Source: Thermobifida alba (GTDB taxonomy: Bacteria; Actinomycetota; Actinomycetes; Streptosporangiales; Streptosporangiaceae). From it: a DNA stretch of 64,000 nt. Where the stretch lies: contig NZ_CP051627.1 of assembly GCF_023208015.1 (NCBI RefSeq), positions 2,108,001 to 2,172,000 on the forward strand. Direction: 5' to 3'. The notes beneath the pieces were generated by a model, which saw nothing but the letters and a program-made list of their open reading frames with translations, made no database searches and was not told the DNA's origin. Below, one piece after another: positions 1 to 8,346 of the stretch (position 1 is its first letter; each line of letters begins with the position of its first letter). The position numbers and the translations under genes were made by a program.

Positions 1-318
1 GTCCGGATGGACACCGACGCCTACCTCGCCCTGCACCTGGCCGCCCGCGAGGCGGCCCGGTGCCTGGACGCCGCGTTCGCGGACGTGGCACGCACCGGGA
101 TCATGTACGAGGGATACGGCGTGGACCACGCCCACGCGAAACTGTTCCCCATGCACGGCACCGCGGGCAACGAGGGCGCGGCCTGGCGGGCGGTGCGCTC
201 CTCGGTGGACGTCTACTTCGACCGGTACCGGGGCTACCTGTCCTCCCACGACCACACCCGCGCTGACGATGCGGAACTGGCCGTGCTGGCCGAACGCATC
301 AGGAACTCGAAGCGATAA
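1..318 (+). CDS. HIT-family protein, C-terminal part (5' end outside window)
   Basis: The frame is open from base 1, so the 103 residues from the ATG at 7 are probably only the C-terminal part of a longer protein. The segment GVDHAHAKLFPMHGT (about residues 38-52 from that ATG) has the alternating histidines of the histidine-triad nucleotide-binding motif. HIT proteins hydrolyse or transfer nucleotidyl groups, for example from Ap4A-like dinucleotides, but the substrate cannot be told from this fragment. The third triad position is K/L rather than a clear histidine, as in some divergent actinobacterial HIT proteins. The gene is followed by a strong hairpin at 387-423. Confidence 0.65.
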   Translation, partial: VRMDTDAYLALHLAAREAARCLDAAFADVARTGIMYEGYGVDHAHAKLFPMHGTAGNEGAAWRAVRSSVDVYFDRYRGYLSSHDHTRADDAELAVLAERIRNSKR

Positions 319-386
319 GAAAAACTTTTCTTCTCTGGGCGACAGCCCGCGAAGACACGTCGTGAAAACACATTCACACAGATTTC

Positions 387-423
387 CATGAGGGTTGGAA
401 GACCTGGTCCTCCAACCCTCATG
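387..423. terminator. Hairpin terminator after the HIT gene
   Basis: Two 18-nt arms (387-404 and 406-423, CATGAGGGTTGG.../...CCAACCCTCATG) pair with a single mismatch and almost no loop. The plus strand continues with TTCTTCGTTTCC. It sits between a plus-strand gene and a convergent minus-strand gene and could work in both directions. Confidence 0.75.
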
Positions 424-600
424 TTCTTCGTTTCCGCTGCTAGTTGCTGCCGTCGCCGTTCACGGAAATCTCCTTTCCTCTCCTGGAGCGGACCAGATCG
501 GGACGGATCAGCGAGAATCCCATCTGCTGCGTCCCGAAGTGAAATTAACACCAGACCCCCGGAGGAAAGGGAGAGGTTTCTCCGGATTTCTCGCACGGCT

Positions 601-646
601 CCGCCCCCGGAGCCGCATTCGGCGGTGTGAGCGGCTCCGGGGGCGG
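601..646 (-). terminator. Hairpin terminator after the MMPL gene
   Basis: Perfect 16-bp inverted repeat (601-616 and 631-646, CCGCCCCCGGAGCCGC and its complement) with a 14-nt loop, 31 bp beyond the MMPL stop codon. No T-run, which is usual in high-GC actinobacteria. Confidence 0.7.
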
Positions 647-676
647 GACCGTCGGCAATCCGGGCTCGGCGCGGGG

Positions 677-2872
677 TCAGGAGCCGACGCCCGCCTCCGC
701 CTTCTCCTCGCGGCGGGGCTGCACGGCCTCCTCGCCCTCGGTGATGCCGATGCGGTCGTGCAGCCGGCGCAGCGGGCCGGGCAGCCACCAGTTGGCGGCG
801 CCGAGCAGGCGCATCGTGGCGGGCACCAGCAGGGCGCGCACCAGGGTGGCGTCCACGACCACCGCCACCGCCAGACCGATGCCGATGATCTTGAGGAACA
901 GCAGGTCGGACACGCCCATCGCGGCCAGCACCACGATGAGCAGCAGCGCGGCGCTGGTGATAATGCGTCCGGTGCGCTGCAGGCCCACCGCCACCGAGTG
1001 GGTGTTGTCGCCGGTGGCCAGGTACTCCTCGCGGACCCGGCTGAGCAGGAACAGCTCGTAGTCCATGGCCAGGCCGAAGGCGACGATGATGATGAGGACC
1101 AGGAAGGTCGGGTCGATGGTGCCGACCGCGGTGAAGCCGAGCAGGTCGGCCAGGTGCCCCTCCTGGAAGCCCCAGATGACCACGCCCAGGGAGGCGCCCA
1201 GGGACAGCAGGCCCATGACCACCGCCTTGACCGGCAGCACGATCGAGCCGAACGCCAGGAACAGCAGGACCAGGGTGGTCAGCGTGACGAACAGCAGGGT
1301 CGCGGGCACGGTCTCGACGATGGCGTCGATGTTGTCGAGCTGCTGCGCGGCCGGGCCGCCGACCAGCACCTCGTCGGCGCCCGCGGGGGCGTCGGCACCG
1401 CGCACCGCCGCCACCAGGTCCGCGGTGGAGTCGTCGTCGATCTCGCCCTCGTAGGCGACGGTCAGGTGCGCGACGCCGTCCCCGACCCGGCCGACCCCGG
1501 CGCCCTCCGCCCCGTCCAGGTCTGCCAGGTCCGCGGCGAAGGACTCCAGGTCCTCCTCCTCGACCTGCCCGGTGACCACCACGTCGATCTGGCTGATGCC
1601 GCCCGCCGGGAAGTCCTCCCGGAGCATCTCGGTGGCCTGGCGGCTGTCGGCGCTGACGGGCAGGTAGCGCTGGTCGGTGGAGCCGACGTCGAGGGAGGTG
1701 AGCGCCGAGGCGAACGCGACGAGCACGGCGGCGACGGTGAGCAGGTACAGCACCGGGCGGCGCATGACGCTGTGCGCCAGCCGCGACCAGCCGCCCACGC
1801 GGTCGTCGGCGTCCGTGCCCGAGCGCCGCCGACCGAACAGCGGCAGCCGCAGCGCGTCGATGCGGCGGCCGATGACCGCCAGCAGGGCGGGGAGCACGAC
1901 GAGCGCGGCGACCAGGTCGAACAGCACGACCGCGATGCCGCCCAGGCCGATGGAGCGCAGGATCGGCTGGGGGAAGAACAGCAGTCCGGCGAAGGCGATG
2001 AGGACGGTGACGCCGGAGAAGGCGACGGTCCGTCCGGCCGTGGCCAGGGTGACGGGGAGGGCCGCGGCGACGTCGCCGGTGCGGCGGGTCTCCTCGCGGA
2101 ACCGGCTGACCAGGAACAGGCCGTAGTCGATGGCCAGTCCCAGGCCGAGGATGGAGGCGACGTTGACGGCGAACACCGACACGTCGGTGACGTGGGTGAG
2201 CGCGCGCAGCAGCACCATGGCGCCGAGGATCGCCAGGCCGCCGACGGCCAGCGGCATCAGCGCGGCGACCACTCCGCCGAAGATGGCGACGAGCAGGACC
2301 AGCAGCAGCGGCAGGGAGACCAGTTCGGCGCGGACGACGTCGGACTCGGCCTGCTCGGACAGTTCGCTCTGGATCGCCACGGGACCGCCCAGGTAGGTGT
2401 CGAGCGGTCCGGCGTCCAGGTCGTCGGCGATCGCCTGGAAGGACTCCATCCGCTCGACCTGGTCCTCGCCCACGAGGGTCATGGGGACGTACACCGCGTG
2501 CCGGTCCTCGGAGATGAGGATGCCGCGTTCGATGTCGCTGAGTCCCTCGTCCAGGTAGCTGGTGGCCGACCTGACGTACTCGTCGGGGAGTTCGTCGACG
2601 ACCCGCTGCACCGCCTTGGCGAACGTGGGGTTGTCGAACGTCAGCTCCTCGCTGCGGTACACGGCCACGACGTCCACCGCGTCGTGACCCAGCTCCTCCT
2701 CGATCACCTCGGCCGCTCTGGTGGACTCCGCGTCAGGGTCCTCGAAGCCCCCGTCGCTGACCTCGCTGAACAGTCCGGTGCCCCAGGTGAGCGCGAACAC
2801 GACGAACACCGCCGTGGCCAGGAGCACCCAGACTCGACCCCGATAGGTGAACCGGCCGAGCGCAGAGAACAT
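677..2872 (-). CDS. MMPL/RND-family transporter
   Basis: A 731-residue inner-membrane protein of the MmpL (RND superfamily) type: one transmembrane helix near residues 13-33, an extracytoplasmic domain of about 150 residues, a bundle of helices, then a second copy of the same plan. The two paired motifs GLAIDYGLFLVSRFR (about 244-258) and GLAMDYELFLLSRVR in the second half carry the Asp-Tyr dyads used for proton relay in MmpL proteins. Such proteins export lipids, siderophores or drugs by proton antiport; the cargo here is unknown. It is divergent from a TetR regulator, the usual arrangement for a locally repressed exporter, with half-site repeats between the two genes. Confidence 0.9.
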   Translation of the reverse strand: MFSALGRFTYRGRVWVLLATAVFVVFALTWGTGLFSEVSDGGFEDPDAESTRAAEVIEEELGHDAVDVVAVYRSEELTFDNPTFAKAVQRVVDELPDEYVRSATSYLDEGLSDIERGILISEDRHAVYVPMTLVGEDQVERMESFQAIADDLDAGPLDTYLGGPVAIQSELSEQAESDVVRAELVSLPLLLVLLVAIFGGVVAALMPLAVGGLAILGAMVLLRALTHVTDVSVFAVNVASILGLGLAIDYGLFLVSRFREETRRTGDVAAALPVTLATAGRTVAFSGVTVLIAFAGLLFFPQPILRSIGLGGIAVVLFDLVAALVVLPALLAVIGRRIDALRLPLFGRRRSGTDADDRVGGWSRLAHSVMRRPVLYLLTVAAVLVAFASALTSLDVGSTDQRYLPVSADSRQATEMLREDFPAGGISQIDVVVTGQVEEEDLESFAADLADLDGAEGAGVGRVGDGVAHLTVAYEGEIDDDSTADLVAAVRGADAPAGADEVLVGGPAAQQLDNIDAIVETVPATLLFVTLTTLVLLFLAFGSIVLPVKAVVMGLLSLGASLGVVIWGFQEGHLADLLGFTAVGTIDPTFLVLIIIVAFGLAMDYELFLLSRVREEYLATGDNTHSVAVGLQRTGRIITSAALLLIVVLAAMGVSDLLFLKIIGIGLAVAVVVDATLVRALLVPATMRLLGAANWWLPGPLRRLHDRIGITEGEEAVQPRREEKAEAGVGS

Positions 2873-2903
2873 GGACGTCTCCCTCGGGTGTTAATTTGGG
2901 GTG

Positions 2904-2948
2904 AACGGCGATAATCTCAGCAAACGCCGTTAACTCAAAAGTACGGCG
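2904..2948. promoter_or_regulatory. Putative TetR operator between MMPL and tetR genes
   Basis: Three copies of the same half-site alternate in orientation: AACGGCG at 2904-2910, CGCCGTT at 2925-2931 and ACGGCG at 2943-2948. The first two form a perfect inverted repeat with a 14-nt spacer. They lie in the only AT-richer stretch of the 131-bp divergent intergenic region, where both promoters must be. That the neighbouring TetR protein binds them is inference. Confidence 0.5.
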
Positions 2949-3003
2949 CTTACTGTACAAGGCTCCTCAGACCATTCACAAACTCCACGGTTAAGGACTT
3001 TCC

Positions 3004-3780
3004 GTGCCCAAAGACGCGACTTCCTCCGCGCCTCGCGACGCACGGCCCGCCCCCTCCCCGCAGCCACGCCGAATGCGGATCCGCGAGGCAACGTTCGCCG
3101 AGATCAAGGCGATCGCCCGCAGCCACCTCGTCGAGCACGGACCGGACGGGGTCTCGCTGCGCGCGATCGCCCGGGAGATGGGCATGACCGCTCCCGCCCT
3201 CTACCGCTACTTCTCCAGCCTCGGCGACCTGCTGCTCTCCCTCCAGGCGGACCTCTTCGCCGAGTTGAGCGACCACATCACCGACGCGAGCACGGGACTG
3301 CCCGACGACGACGTGGACGGCCGGCTCCTGGCCTCGCTGCGCGCCTTCCGCACCTGGGCGCTGGCCAACCGCGCCGAGTTCGCCCTGCTGTTCGGCCCGC
3401 GCGGGCCCGTCGCCCCCTCCGTCCCGCACGCGGGAGAGGCCCTGCGGGAGGGACAGCGGTTCGCCGCGACCTTCCTCACCCTGTTCGACCGGCTGCTGGT
3501 GGAGGGGCGGGTCCCGCTGCCGGATCCCGCCTCCTTCCCGCCCGGGCTGCGTCCCCAACTGGAACTGTTCGCCGAGTGCGCCGGTTTCGACGGCGAGAAC
3601 GCCACCGAGGGGGCGCTGCGCGTGCTCACCGCCTGCTGGGTGCGGCTGTACGGGCTGGTGTGCATGGAGGTCTTCCGCAGCATGCCCTTCGTCGTGGACG
3701 ACATGGAGCCGCTGTTCGAAGCCGAACTGCGCGATCTGCTGACGTCGGTCGGCGTCCACTACCGGCCACCGCGGCGGTGA
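3004..3780 (+). CDS. TetR/AcrR-family transcriptional regulator
   Basis: 258 residues. The N-terminal third (about 25-75) is a TetR helix-turn-helix: the segment VSLRAIAREMGMTAPALYRYF is the recognition unit. The C-terminal part, with ANRAEFALLFGPRGP (about 121-135), resembles the WHG-type TetR ligand domain. The GTG start at 3004 is preceded by AAGGA at 2993-2997 with good spacing. Its divergent position to the MMPL exporter and the half-sites between them point to local repression of the exporter and probably of itself, relieved by an unknown ligand. Confidence 0.9.
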   Translation: MPKDATSSAPRDARPAPSPQPRRMRIREATFAEIKAIARSHLVEHGPDGVSLRAIAREMGMTAPALYRYFSSLGDLLLSLQADLFAELSDHITDASTGLPDDDVDGRLLASLRAFRTWALANRAEFALLFGPRGPVAPSVPHAGEALREGQRFAATFLTLFDRLLVEGRVPLPDPASFPPGLRPQLELFAECAGFDGENATEGALRVLTACWVRLYGLVCMEVFRSMPFVVDDMEPLFEAELRDLLTSVGVHYRPPRR

Positions 3781-3912
3781 CGGGAACCCCGCGGGCCCCG
3801 CAGGCGTCTGACTGGGGTGCCCGATCGGAGGTTCCCGCTCCCCCTCCGCGGGATGTCCGAATAGTGTTGACTTCTCCTCCGCTGTCAGCCCCCCGACCAT
3901 GAAGGACCCCCT

Positions 3913-5331
3913 GTGGACACGTCTCGCGGTGGTGCAGCCGCCCCGGACCCGACCCCTCCGCCCCCGAACCCGCCGCACGAGGGCACCGGACCGTCTCCCT
4001 CCGTTCGGGAGCCCGCTCCCGAGCCTCCGCGGACGGCTCCCGCCGCCTCGCGGGAGGCGGCGGAGCCCGCAGTTGCGGCCCGGGGCCCTGCGGCGGCTCC
4101 GGCCCCGCCGCGGGAGGACGCGGCCGGGTTGCGGAGCGCGCCTCCGGCCCGCCCCTGCGCTCCGGTGTTCCGGCCGCCGCCGCAGGGCCAGCCGGCCCGC
4201 CAGGGGCCGCCCGCTCCCCCGCCCGCGCAGCAGCACCCGCTCGCCGGTCCCCACCCGCCGCTCCAGCCGCCGCAGGGCCCGCCGACCCTCCAGGGGCCGC
4301 TTCCCGCCGCCCCGCCCGCGCAGCAGCACCCCGCCACCGAAATGGTCACCGCAGCCCGCCCCACCGCGTCCCTCCCGGTCGGCGCGCCCCCCGGTGCCGC
4401 GGCCGAGGGATGGGCCCCGCCGCCCGTCTTCACCCCGCAGCCGCCCCCGCGCCGGGGCGGCGCGGGGCTGTGGCTCACCGCGGGCGGGGCGGCCCTCGTC
4501 GCCGCGGTCTCCCTGGTGGTGTGCGTGGCGCTGACGGTGTCCACGCTGGGCGGCGGCATCGCCCAGGCGTCCGGGAAACCGCACCGGGAGGTCCTCTACG
4601 AGGACAGCTGGTTCCACACCGCCAGGGGCATCCCGGTCGACGTCGTCTCCCACCCCTTCTACGACCTGCCCGCCCCCCGGACCGTCGAGTGCGCCCTGCC
4701 CGACTTCGACCCCTCCTCCGTCTCGGAGTGGGAGGCCTTCACCGACGCGGTCGGCCCCTGCCTGAACGAGATGTGGCTGCCGTCGCTGGAGGAGATGGGG
4801 CTGCGCCCGGAGGAACCGCACTACGTGGTCACCGACGAGATCCCGCCCGACCTGCGCGGCGAGTCGGAGGAGGAGGGGGTCACCCTCGCCTACTACATGG
4901 AGTACGACCTGAGCATCACCATCCTGGTGCCCAACGTGCGCAAGCTCCTGCCGTACCCGAACATGGACGACAAGCGCATCTGGTTCGCCCTGGTCGCCCA
5001 CGAGTACGGGCACCACGTCCAGGGGGAGACCGGGCTGCTCGACAGGGCCTACACCCTGGAGCGCAAGGCCGGTTCCGAGGCCGAGGAACTCCAGGTGGGA
5101 CGGCAGATCGAACTCCAGGCCGAGTGCCTGGCGGGCACCGGCGTGGCCAGGCTCTCCGTCCACGACGGCGGTGACGTGGCGTTCGTCAACCGCACCTTCA
5201 ACGAGGGCACCGGGGACAGCGACACGCACGGCAGCGCCGACAACCGCGTGCACTGGTTCGACTCCGGTGCGGCCGCGGAGACCATGGAGGCGTGCAACAC
5301 CTTCGCCGCCGACACCGGACTGGTCCGCTAG
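3913..5331 (+). CDS. Proline-rich membrane-anchored zinc metallopeptidase
   Basis: 472 residues in three parts. Residues 1 to about 175 are a cytoplasmic Pro/Ala-rich low-complexity tail. One transmembrane helix follows (LWLTAGGAALVAAVSLVVC, about 185-210). The rest is an extracytoplasmic domain with the zinc-binding HEYGHH (about 363-368) and, 39 residues later, ELQAECLAG, whose glutamate would be the third ligand. That pattern matches the neutral zinc metallopeptidase family of YpfJ type (Pfam Zn_peptidase). The GTG start at 3913 has GAAGGA just upstream; an ATG at 3899 is out of frame. Substrate unknown. It ends in a long palindromic terminator shared with the convergent kinase gene. Confidence 0.8.
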   Translation: MDTSRGGAAAPDPTPPPPNPPHEGTGPSPSVREPAPEPPRTAPAASREAAEPAVAARGPAAAPAPPREDAAGLRSAPPARPCAPVFRPPPQGQPARQGPPAPPPAQQHPLAGPHPPLQPPQGPPTLQGPLPAAPPAQQHPATEMVTAARPTASLPVGAPPGAAAEGWAPPPVFTPQPPPRRGGAGLWLTAGGAALVAAVSLVVCVALTVSTLGGGIAQASGKPHREVLYEDSWFHTARGIPVDVVSHPFYDLPAPRTVECALPDFDPSSVSEWEAFTDAVGPCLNEMWLPSLEEMGLRPEEPHYVVTDEIPPDLRGESEEEGVTLAYYMEYDLSITILVPNVRKLLPYPNMDDKRIWFALVAHEYGHHVQGETGLLDRAYTLERKAGSEAEELQVGRQIELQAECLAGTGVARLSVHDGGDVAFVNRTFNEGTGDSDTHGSADNRVHWFDSGAAAETMEACNTFAADTGLVR

Positions 5332-5336
5332 CCCGT

Positions 5337-5374
5337 GCCGTGGCCCGTCCGCGCCGGCGCGGACGGGCCACGGC
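5337..5374. terminator. Bidirectional palindromic terminator
   Basis: A perfect 38-bp palindrome with 19-bp arms (5337-5355 and 5356-5374) fills the gap between two convergent genes. Confidence 0.85.
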
Positions 5375-5376
5375 GT

Positions 5377-7575
5377 TCACAGCGTCCGGGTCTGCTGCAG
5401 GGTGTCGCCCCGGTCGGCCGCCGACAGCTGCCGGTGCGCCTCGGTCAGCAGGGCGATGCCGGTCTCGATCTGCCCGGTGACGGACCGCAGGTAGTCGGCG
5501 TGACTCTGGTGTTTCCCGATACCGTCCGTGGCCACCTGCCGCATCAACAAGGTGACCCCGGTCACGAGCAGGGCTATCATCACACTCGCGCCGAGGAGGG
5601 TTCCCCCGAAGGGGGCCTTGTGAGGGTCGCTGAGTGCCGCAAAAACCATCCCCCCGCCTCCTCCGGCCAAGAGGATGATCACGGCTCCGGTACAGCCGAC
5701 CGTGAGGATTCCATTGCCTGTCGCTCTGCCACGCCGCCACTTCCGCCACGCCCGGTCGGCCGCTTGGGCGTACTCCGCGTGCCGGTGCCGCAGGGCGTTC
5801 TCGGTCTCGGCCAGCTGCCGGGCCAGCGGCACGCACTCCTCCAGCAGCGCCGCGGCCCCCGCCGCTCCCGGGCCGCCGACCGGCCCGACGGCCTCGGCCA
5901 GGGCGGCCAGCCACCGCTGCTCCTGCGACTCCGCGGGCAGCTGCGGCCGGGCCCCATCGCGGACACGGGTGAGCAGGTGGTCCGCGATCCGCAGCGCTGC
6001 GGCGGCACGATCCGGTTCGAAGACGTGCAACGGACCGGTCCGAGTGCGGCCCGGGTCAGCCGTGCCGCCCTGGGGAAGGAGCACGCGGACCGCGCCGCTT
6101 CGGGCGAACACCTCGTTGATCCGCTGCTGGGCGACCGCGAACCGTTCGGCCGAGGCCTCGTAGGCGGACAGCAGGTCCCGGTACTCGGCCTGGCAAGCGG
6201 TGTGGGAGGCCATGACCCGCAAGACCTCCACAATGTGCGTGAAGGCGTGGGACAGGATCCGCTGCTCGCCGAAGATCGCTGCCAGCAGGGCGGTCCTGGC
6301 CGTTCCGCTGCGCGCCTCCAGCGCGGCGCGCAACGCCTCGGGACGCATGTCGTGGCCCCGGTAGCGCGGCGGCAGGTCGGGGCGCAGCTCGGCGACGAAC
6401 CGGGCCAGGGCCAGTTCGGGGTCCTCCGGCCGCCTGCGCAGCAGGCCCCGGTTGACGGTGGTGTCCCCGAGGTCGTCGACCAGCCAGTTCAGCAGTTCGG
6501 CGCGCTCGCTGTCGGAGGCGAACAGCGCCGTGCCCTCCGCCCAGCGGCGCTGCATCTGCGCGGCGAGGTCGCCGGGGTCGTGGAAGAGCGTGCCGGCGAA
6601 CTCGAACGGCGGGGCCTGGCCCGGCGCCCTGCGCGGCGGCACCGTGGCCTGCGGGTCCGGCCGGGGGCTCTCGTGCTGCCCGCTGTGGGCGGCCTCGCGG
6701 GTGTAGGGGAGGGTGTCCCCGTCCAGCACCGCGGTGCGCCCCTCCCGCAGCGCCGTGTCGGTGTCGGCCGCGTCGTCGCCGTGGCCGAGCAGCCGGTTGA
6801 GCACCTGGTGGGCGCTGGGGCGCCGGGTCGGGTCCTTGTCCAGGCAGCGCCGCACCAGGGGCAGCAGCGTGGCGGGGAGGCCGGTCAGGTCCGGTTCCTC
6901 GGTGAGCACCCGGTGGATGACGGCCTGCTGGTGGGGGCCGGAGAAGGCGTCCCGCCCAGTGGCCGCGTACACCATGACCGCGCCCCAGGCGAAGACGTCC
7001 AGCCTGTCGTCGAGCAGACCGCCGCGGATCTGCTCGGGCGCCATGTAGGCGGGGGTGCCGACCACTCCGCTGGCCATCACCCGGGCCTGTTCGGCGGTCT
7101 TGGCGATACCGAAGTCGATCACCCGGGGGCCGTCGGGGGCGAGGATGATGTTGGCGGGTTTGAAGTCGCGGTGCAGGATTCCGGACCGGTGGATGGCGGT
7201 GAGGGCGGTGGCGGTGGCGACCGCCAGCCGTTCCAGGTCCGCGTCTTCCAGCGGTCCCCGTTCCCGCACCCGGACCGCGAGCGTGGGCCCCTCCAGGTAC
7301 TCGGTGGCGATCCACGGCCGGGGCGCGTAGGGGTCGGCGTCCAGCACCCGGGCGATGCAGAACTGCTTGACCCTGCGGGCCGCCTCCACCTCACGGGCCA
7401 GGCTGTCGCGCACCTCGTCGGTGATCGCGCCGTGCAGGAGTTTCACCGCGGCCCGCCGTCCCGCGGCGTCCTCTCCCAGGTAGACCGATCCGAACCCGCC
7501 CTGTCCGAGGAGGGTGGTCAGCCGGTAGCCGCCGATCTCGGTGGGCTGCCCGTCCACGCCCGCCTGGCTTGTCAT
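5377..7575 (-). CDS. Membrane Ser/Thr protein kinase with C-terminal helical domain
   Basis: 732 residues from the ATG at 7575; an adjacent ATG at 7578 is possible, but AGGAG is better spaced for 7575. Residues 1 to about 265 are a complete Hanks-type kinase: glycine loop LGQGGFGSVYLG (23-34), Lys45, HRDFKPAN (135-142), DFG (154-156) and MAPEQ. A Pro-rich linker follows, then about 300 mostly helical residues of no recognised family. Two hydrophobic segments lie near residues 620-675 with a short cytoplasmic tail after them. Unlike PknB-type kinases there is no extracytoplasmic PASTA region. It is divergent from kptA. Confidence 0.85.
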   Translation of the reverse strand: MTSQAGVDGQPTEIGGYRLTTLLGQGGFGSVYLGEDAAGRRAAVKLLHGAITDEVRDSLAREVEAARRVKQFCIARVLDADPYAPRPWIATEYLEGPTLAVRVRERGPLEDADLERLAVATATALTAIHRSGILHRDFKPANIILAPDGPRVIDFGIAKTAEQARVMASGVVGTPAYMAPEQIRGGLLDDRLDVFAWGAVMVYAATGRDAFSGPHQQAVIHRVLTEEPDLTGLPATLLPLVRRCLDKDPTRRPSAHQVLNRLLGHGDDAADTDTALREGRTAVLDGDTLPYTREAAHSGQHESPRPDPQATVPPRRAPGQAPPFEFAGTLFHDPGDLAAQMQRRWAEGTALFASDSERAELLNWLVDDLGDTTVNRGLLRRRPEDPELALARFVAELRPDLPPRYRGHDMRPEALRAALEARSGTARTALLAAIFGEQRILSHAFTHIVEVLRVMASHTACQAEYRDLLSAYEASAERFAVAQQRINEVFARSGAVRVLLPQGGTADPGRTRTGPLHVFEPDRAAAALRIADHLLTRVRDGARPQLPAESQEQRWLAALAEAVGPVGGPGAAGAAALLEECVPLARQLAETENALRHRHAEYAQAADRAWRKWRRGRATGNGILTVGCTGAVIILLAGGGGGMVFAALSDPHKAPFGGTLLGASVMIALLVTGVTLLMRQVATDGIGKHQSHADYLRSVTGQIETGIALLTEAHRQLSAADRGDTLQQTRTL

Positions 7576-7748
7576 CATTTCTCCTGTCAGACCCGCCACT
7601 TGCTCAGCAGGCACCCATCCTGTCATTTTTCGGACGTGCTGTTGGCGGATGCGCACGGAGCGCACCCGGAGGCCACGGGGCTGCCGTCGCGTTTCGGCGG
7701 TCGGAAAACCACTGGCTGCGAGCGCTCCGGCCAGGTCATAATCGCGGC

Positions 7749-8303
7749 GTGGACCCACGGGAACTGGTACGCGCCTCGAAATTCCTCTCCCTGGTGCTGC
7801 GGCACCGGCCGGAAGTGGCCAACGTGACTCTGGACGCCTCGGGCTGGGTGGAGGTGGACGCGCTGCTCGACGGCTGCCGGGCGGCGGGGCGGCCACTCAC
7901 CCGGGCCGAGCTGGCGGAGGTCGTCGCCCGCAACGACAAACGGCGGTTCGCGTTCAGCGCCGACGGCCGGCGCATCCGCGCCCAGCAGGGGCACACGGTC
8001 GAGGTGGACCTGGACCTGCCCGCACGCACACCCCCGGAGGTGCTCTACCACGGCACCGTGGAGCGCTTCCTGGCCGCGATCCTCGCCGAAGGGCTGCGTC
8101 CCATGAGACGGCACCACGTGCACCTGTCCCCGGACGAGGCCACGGCTCTCCGGGTGGGCACCCGTCGCGGGGAGCCCGTCGTGTTGACCGTGGACGCGGC
8201 GCGGATGCACGCCGACGGCTACGAGTTCCGGATGAGCGGCAACGGGGTGTGGCTGGTGGCCGGGGTGCCGCCGCGGTACCTGGACCTGCGGCCGGTCCCG
8301 TAG
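7749..8303 (+). CDS. kptA: RNA 2'-phosphotransferase (KptA/Tpt1 family)
   Basis: 184 residues, the family's usual size. KptA removes a 2'-phosphate from RNA using NAD+, releasing ADP-ribose 1'',2''-cyclic phosphate. Recognisable family segments are SKFLSLVLRHRPE near the N-terminus, the winged-helix part ending NDKRRFAF, YHGTVERFL (catalytic His-Gly-Thr), and RHHVHLSPDEATA. The GTG at 7749 fits the start of family members, while the longer open frame upstream is not conserved-looking. Bacteria lack the tRNA ligase that makes the classical substrate, so the physiological role is open. It is divergent from a Ser/Thr kinase. Confidence 0.9.
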   Translation: MDPRELVRASKFLSLVLRHRPEVANVTLDASGWVEVDALLDGCRAAGRPLTRAELAEVVARNDKRRFAFSADGRRIRAQQGHTVEVDLDLPARTPPEVLYHGTVERFLAAILAEGLRPMRRHHVHLSPDEATALRVGTRRGEPVVLTVDAARMHADGYEFRMSGNGVWLVAGVPPRYLDLRPVP

Positions 8304-8332
8304 TCCCGGCGGCGGGCGGTGCACCGCCGGGA
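8304..8332. terminator. Hairpin terminator between kptA and fprA
   Basis: Nine-bp perfect stem TCCCGGCGG (8304-8312) / CCGCCGGGA (8324-8332) directly after the kptA stop codon and ahead of the convergent fprA stop. Confidence 0.65.
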
Positions 8333-8346
8333 CCGGTTCGGTGCGG

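Noticed and set aside
395-2914. 839-codon open frame opposite the MMPL gene
   Set aside because: It mirrors a clear MMPL protein; Gln/Asp/His/Gly-rich sequence without motifs is typical of the antisense frame in GC-rich DNA.
5335-7827. 830-codon open frame opposite the Ser/Thr kinase
   Set aside because: Composition artefact; the kinase motifs are on the other strand.
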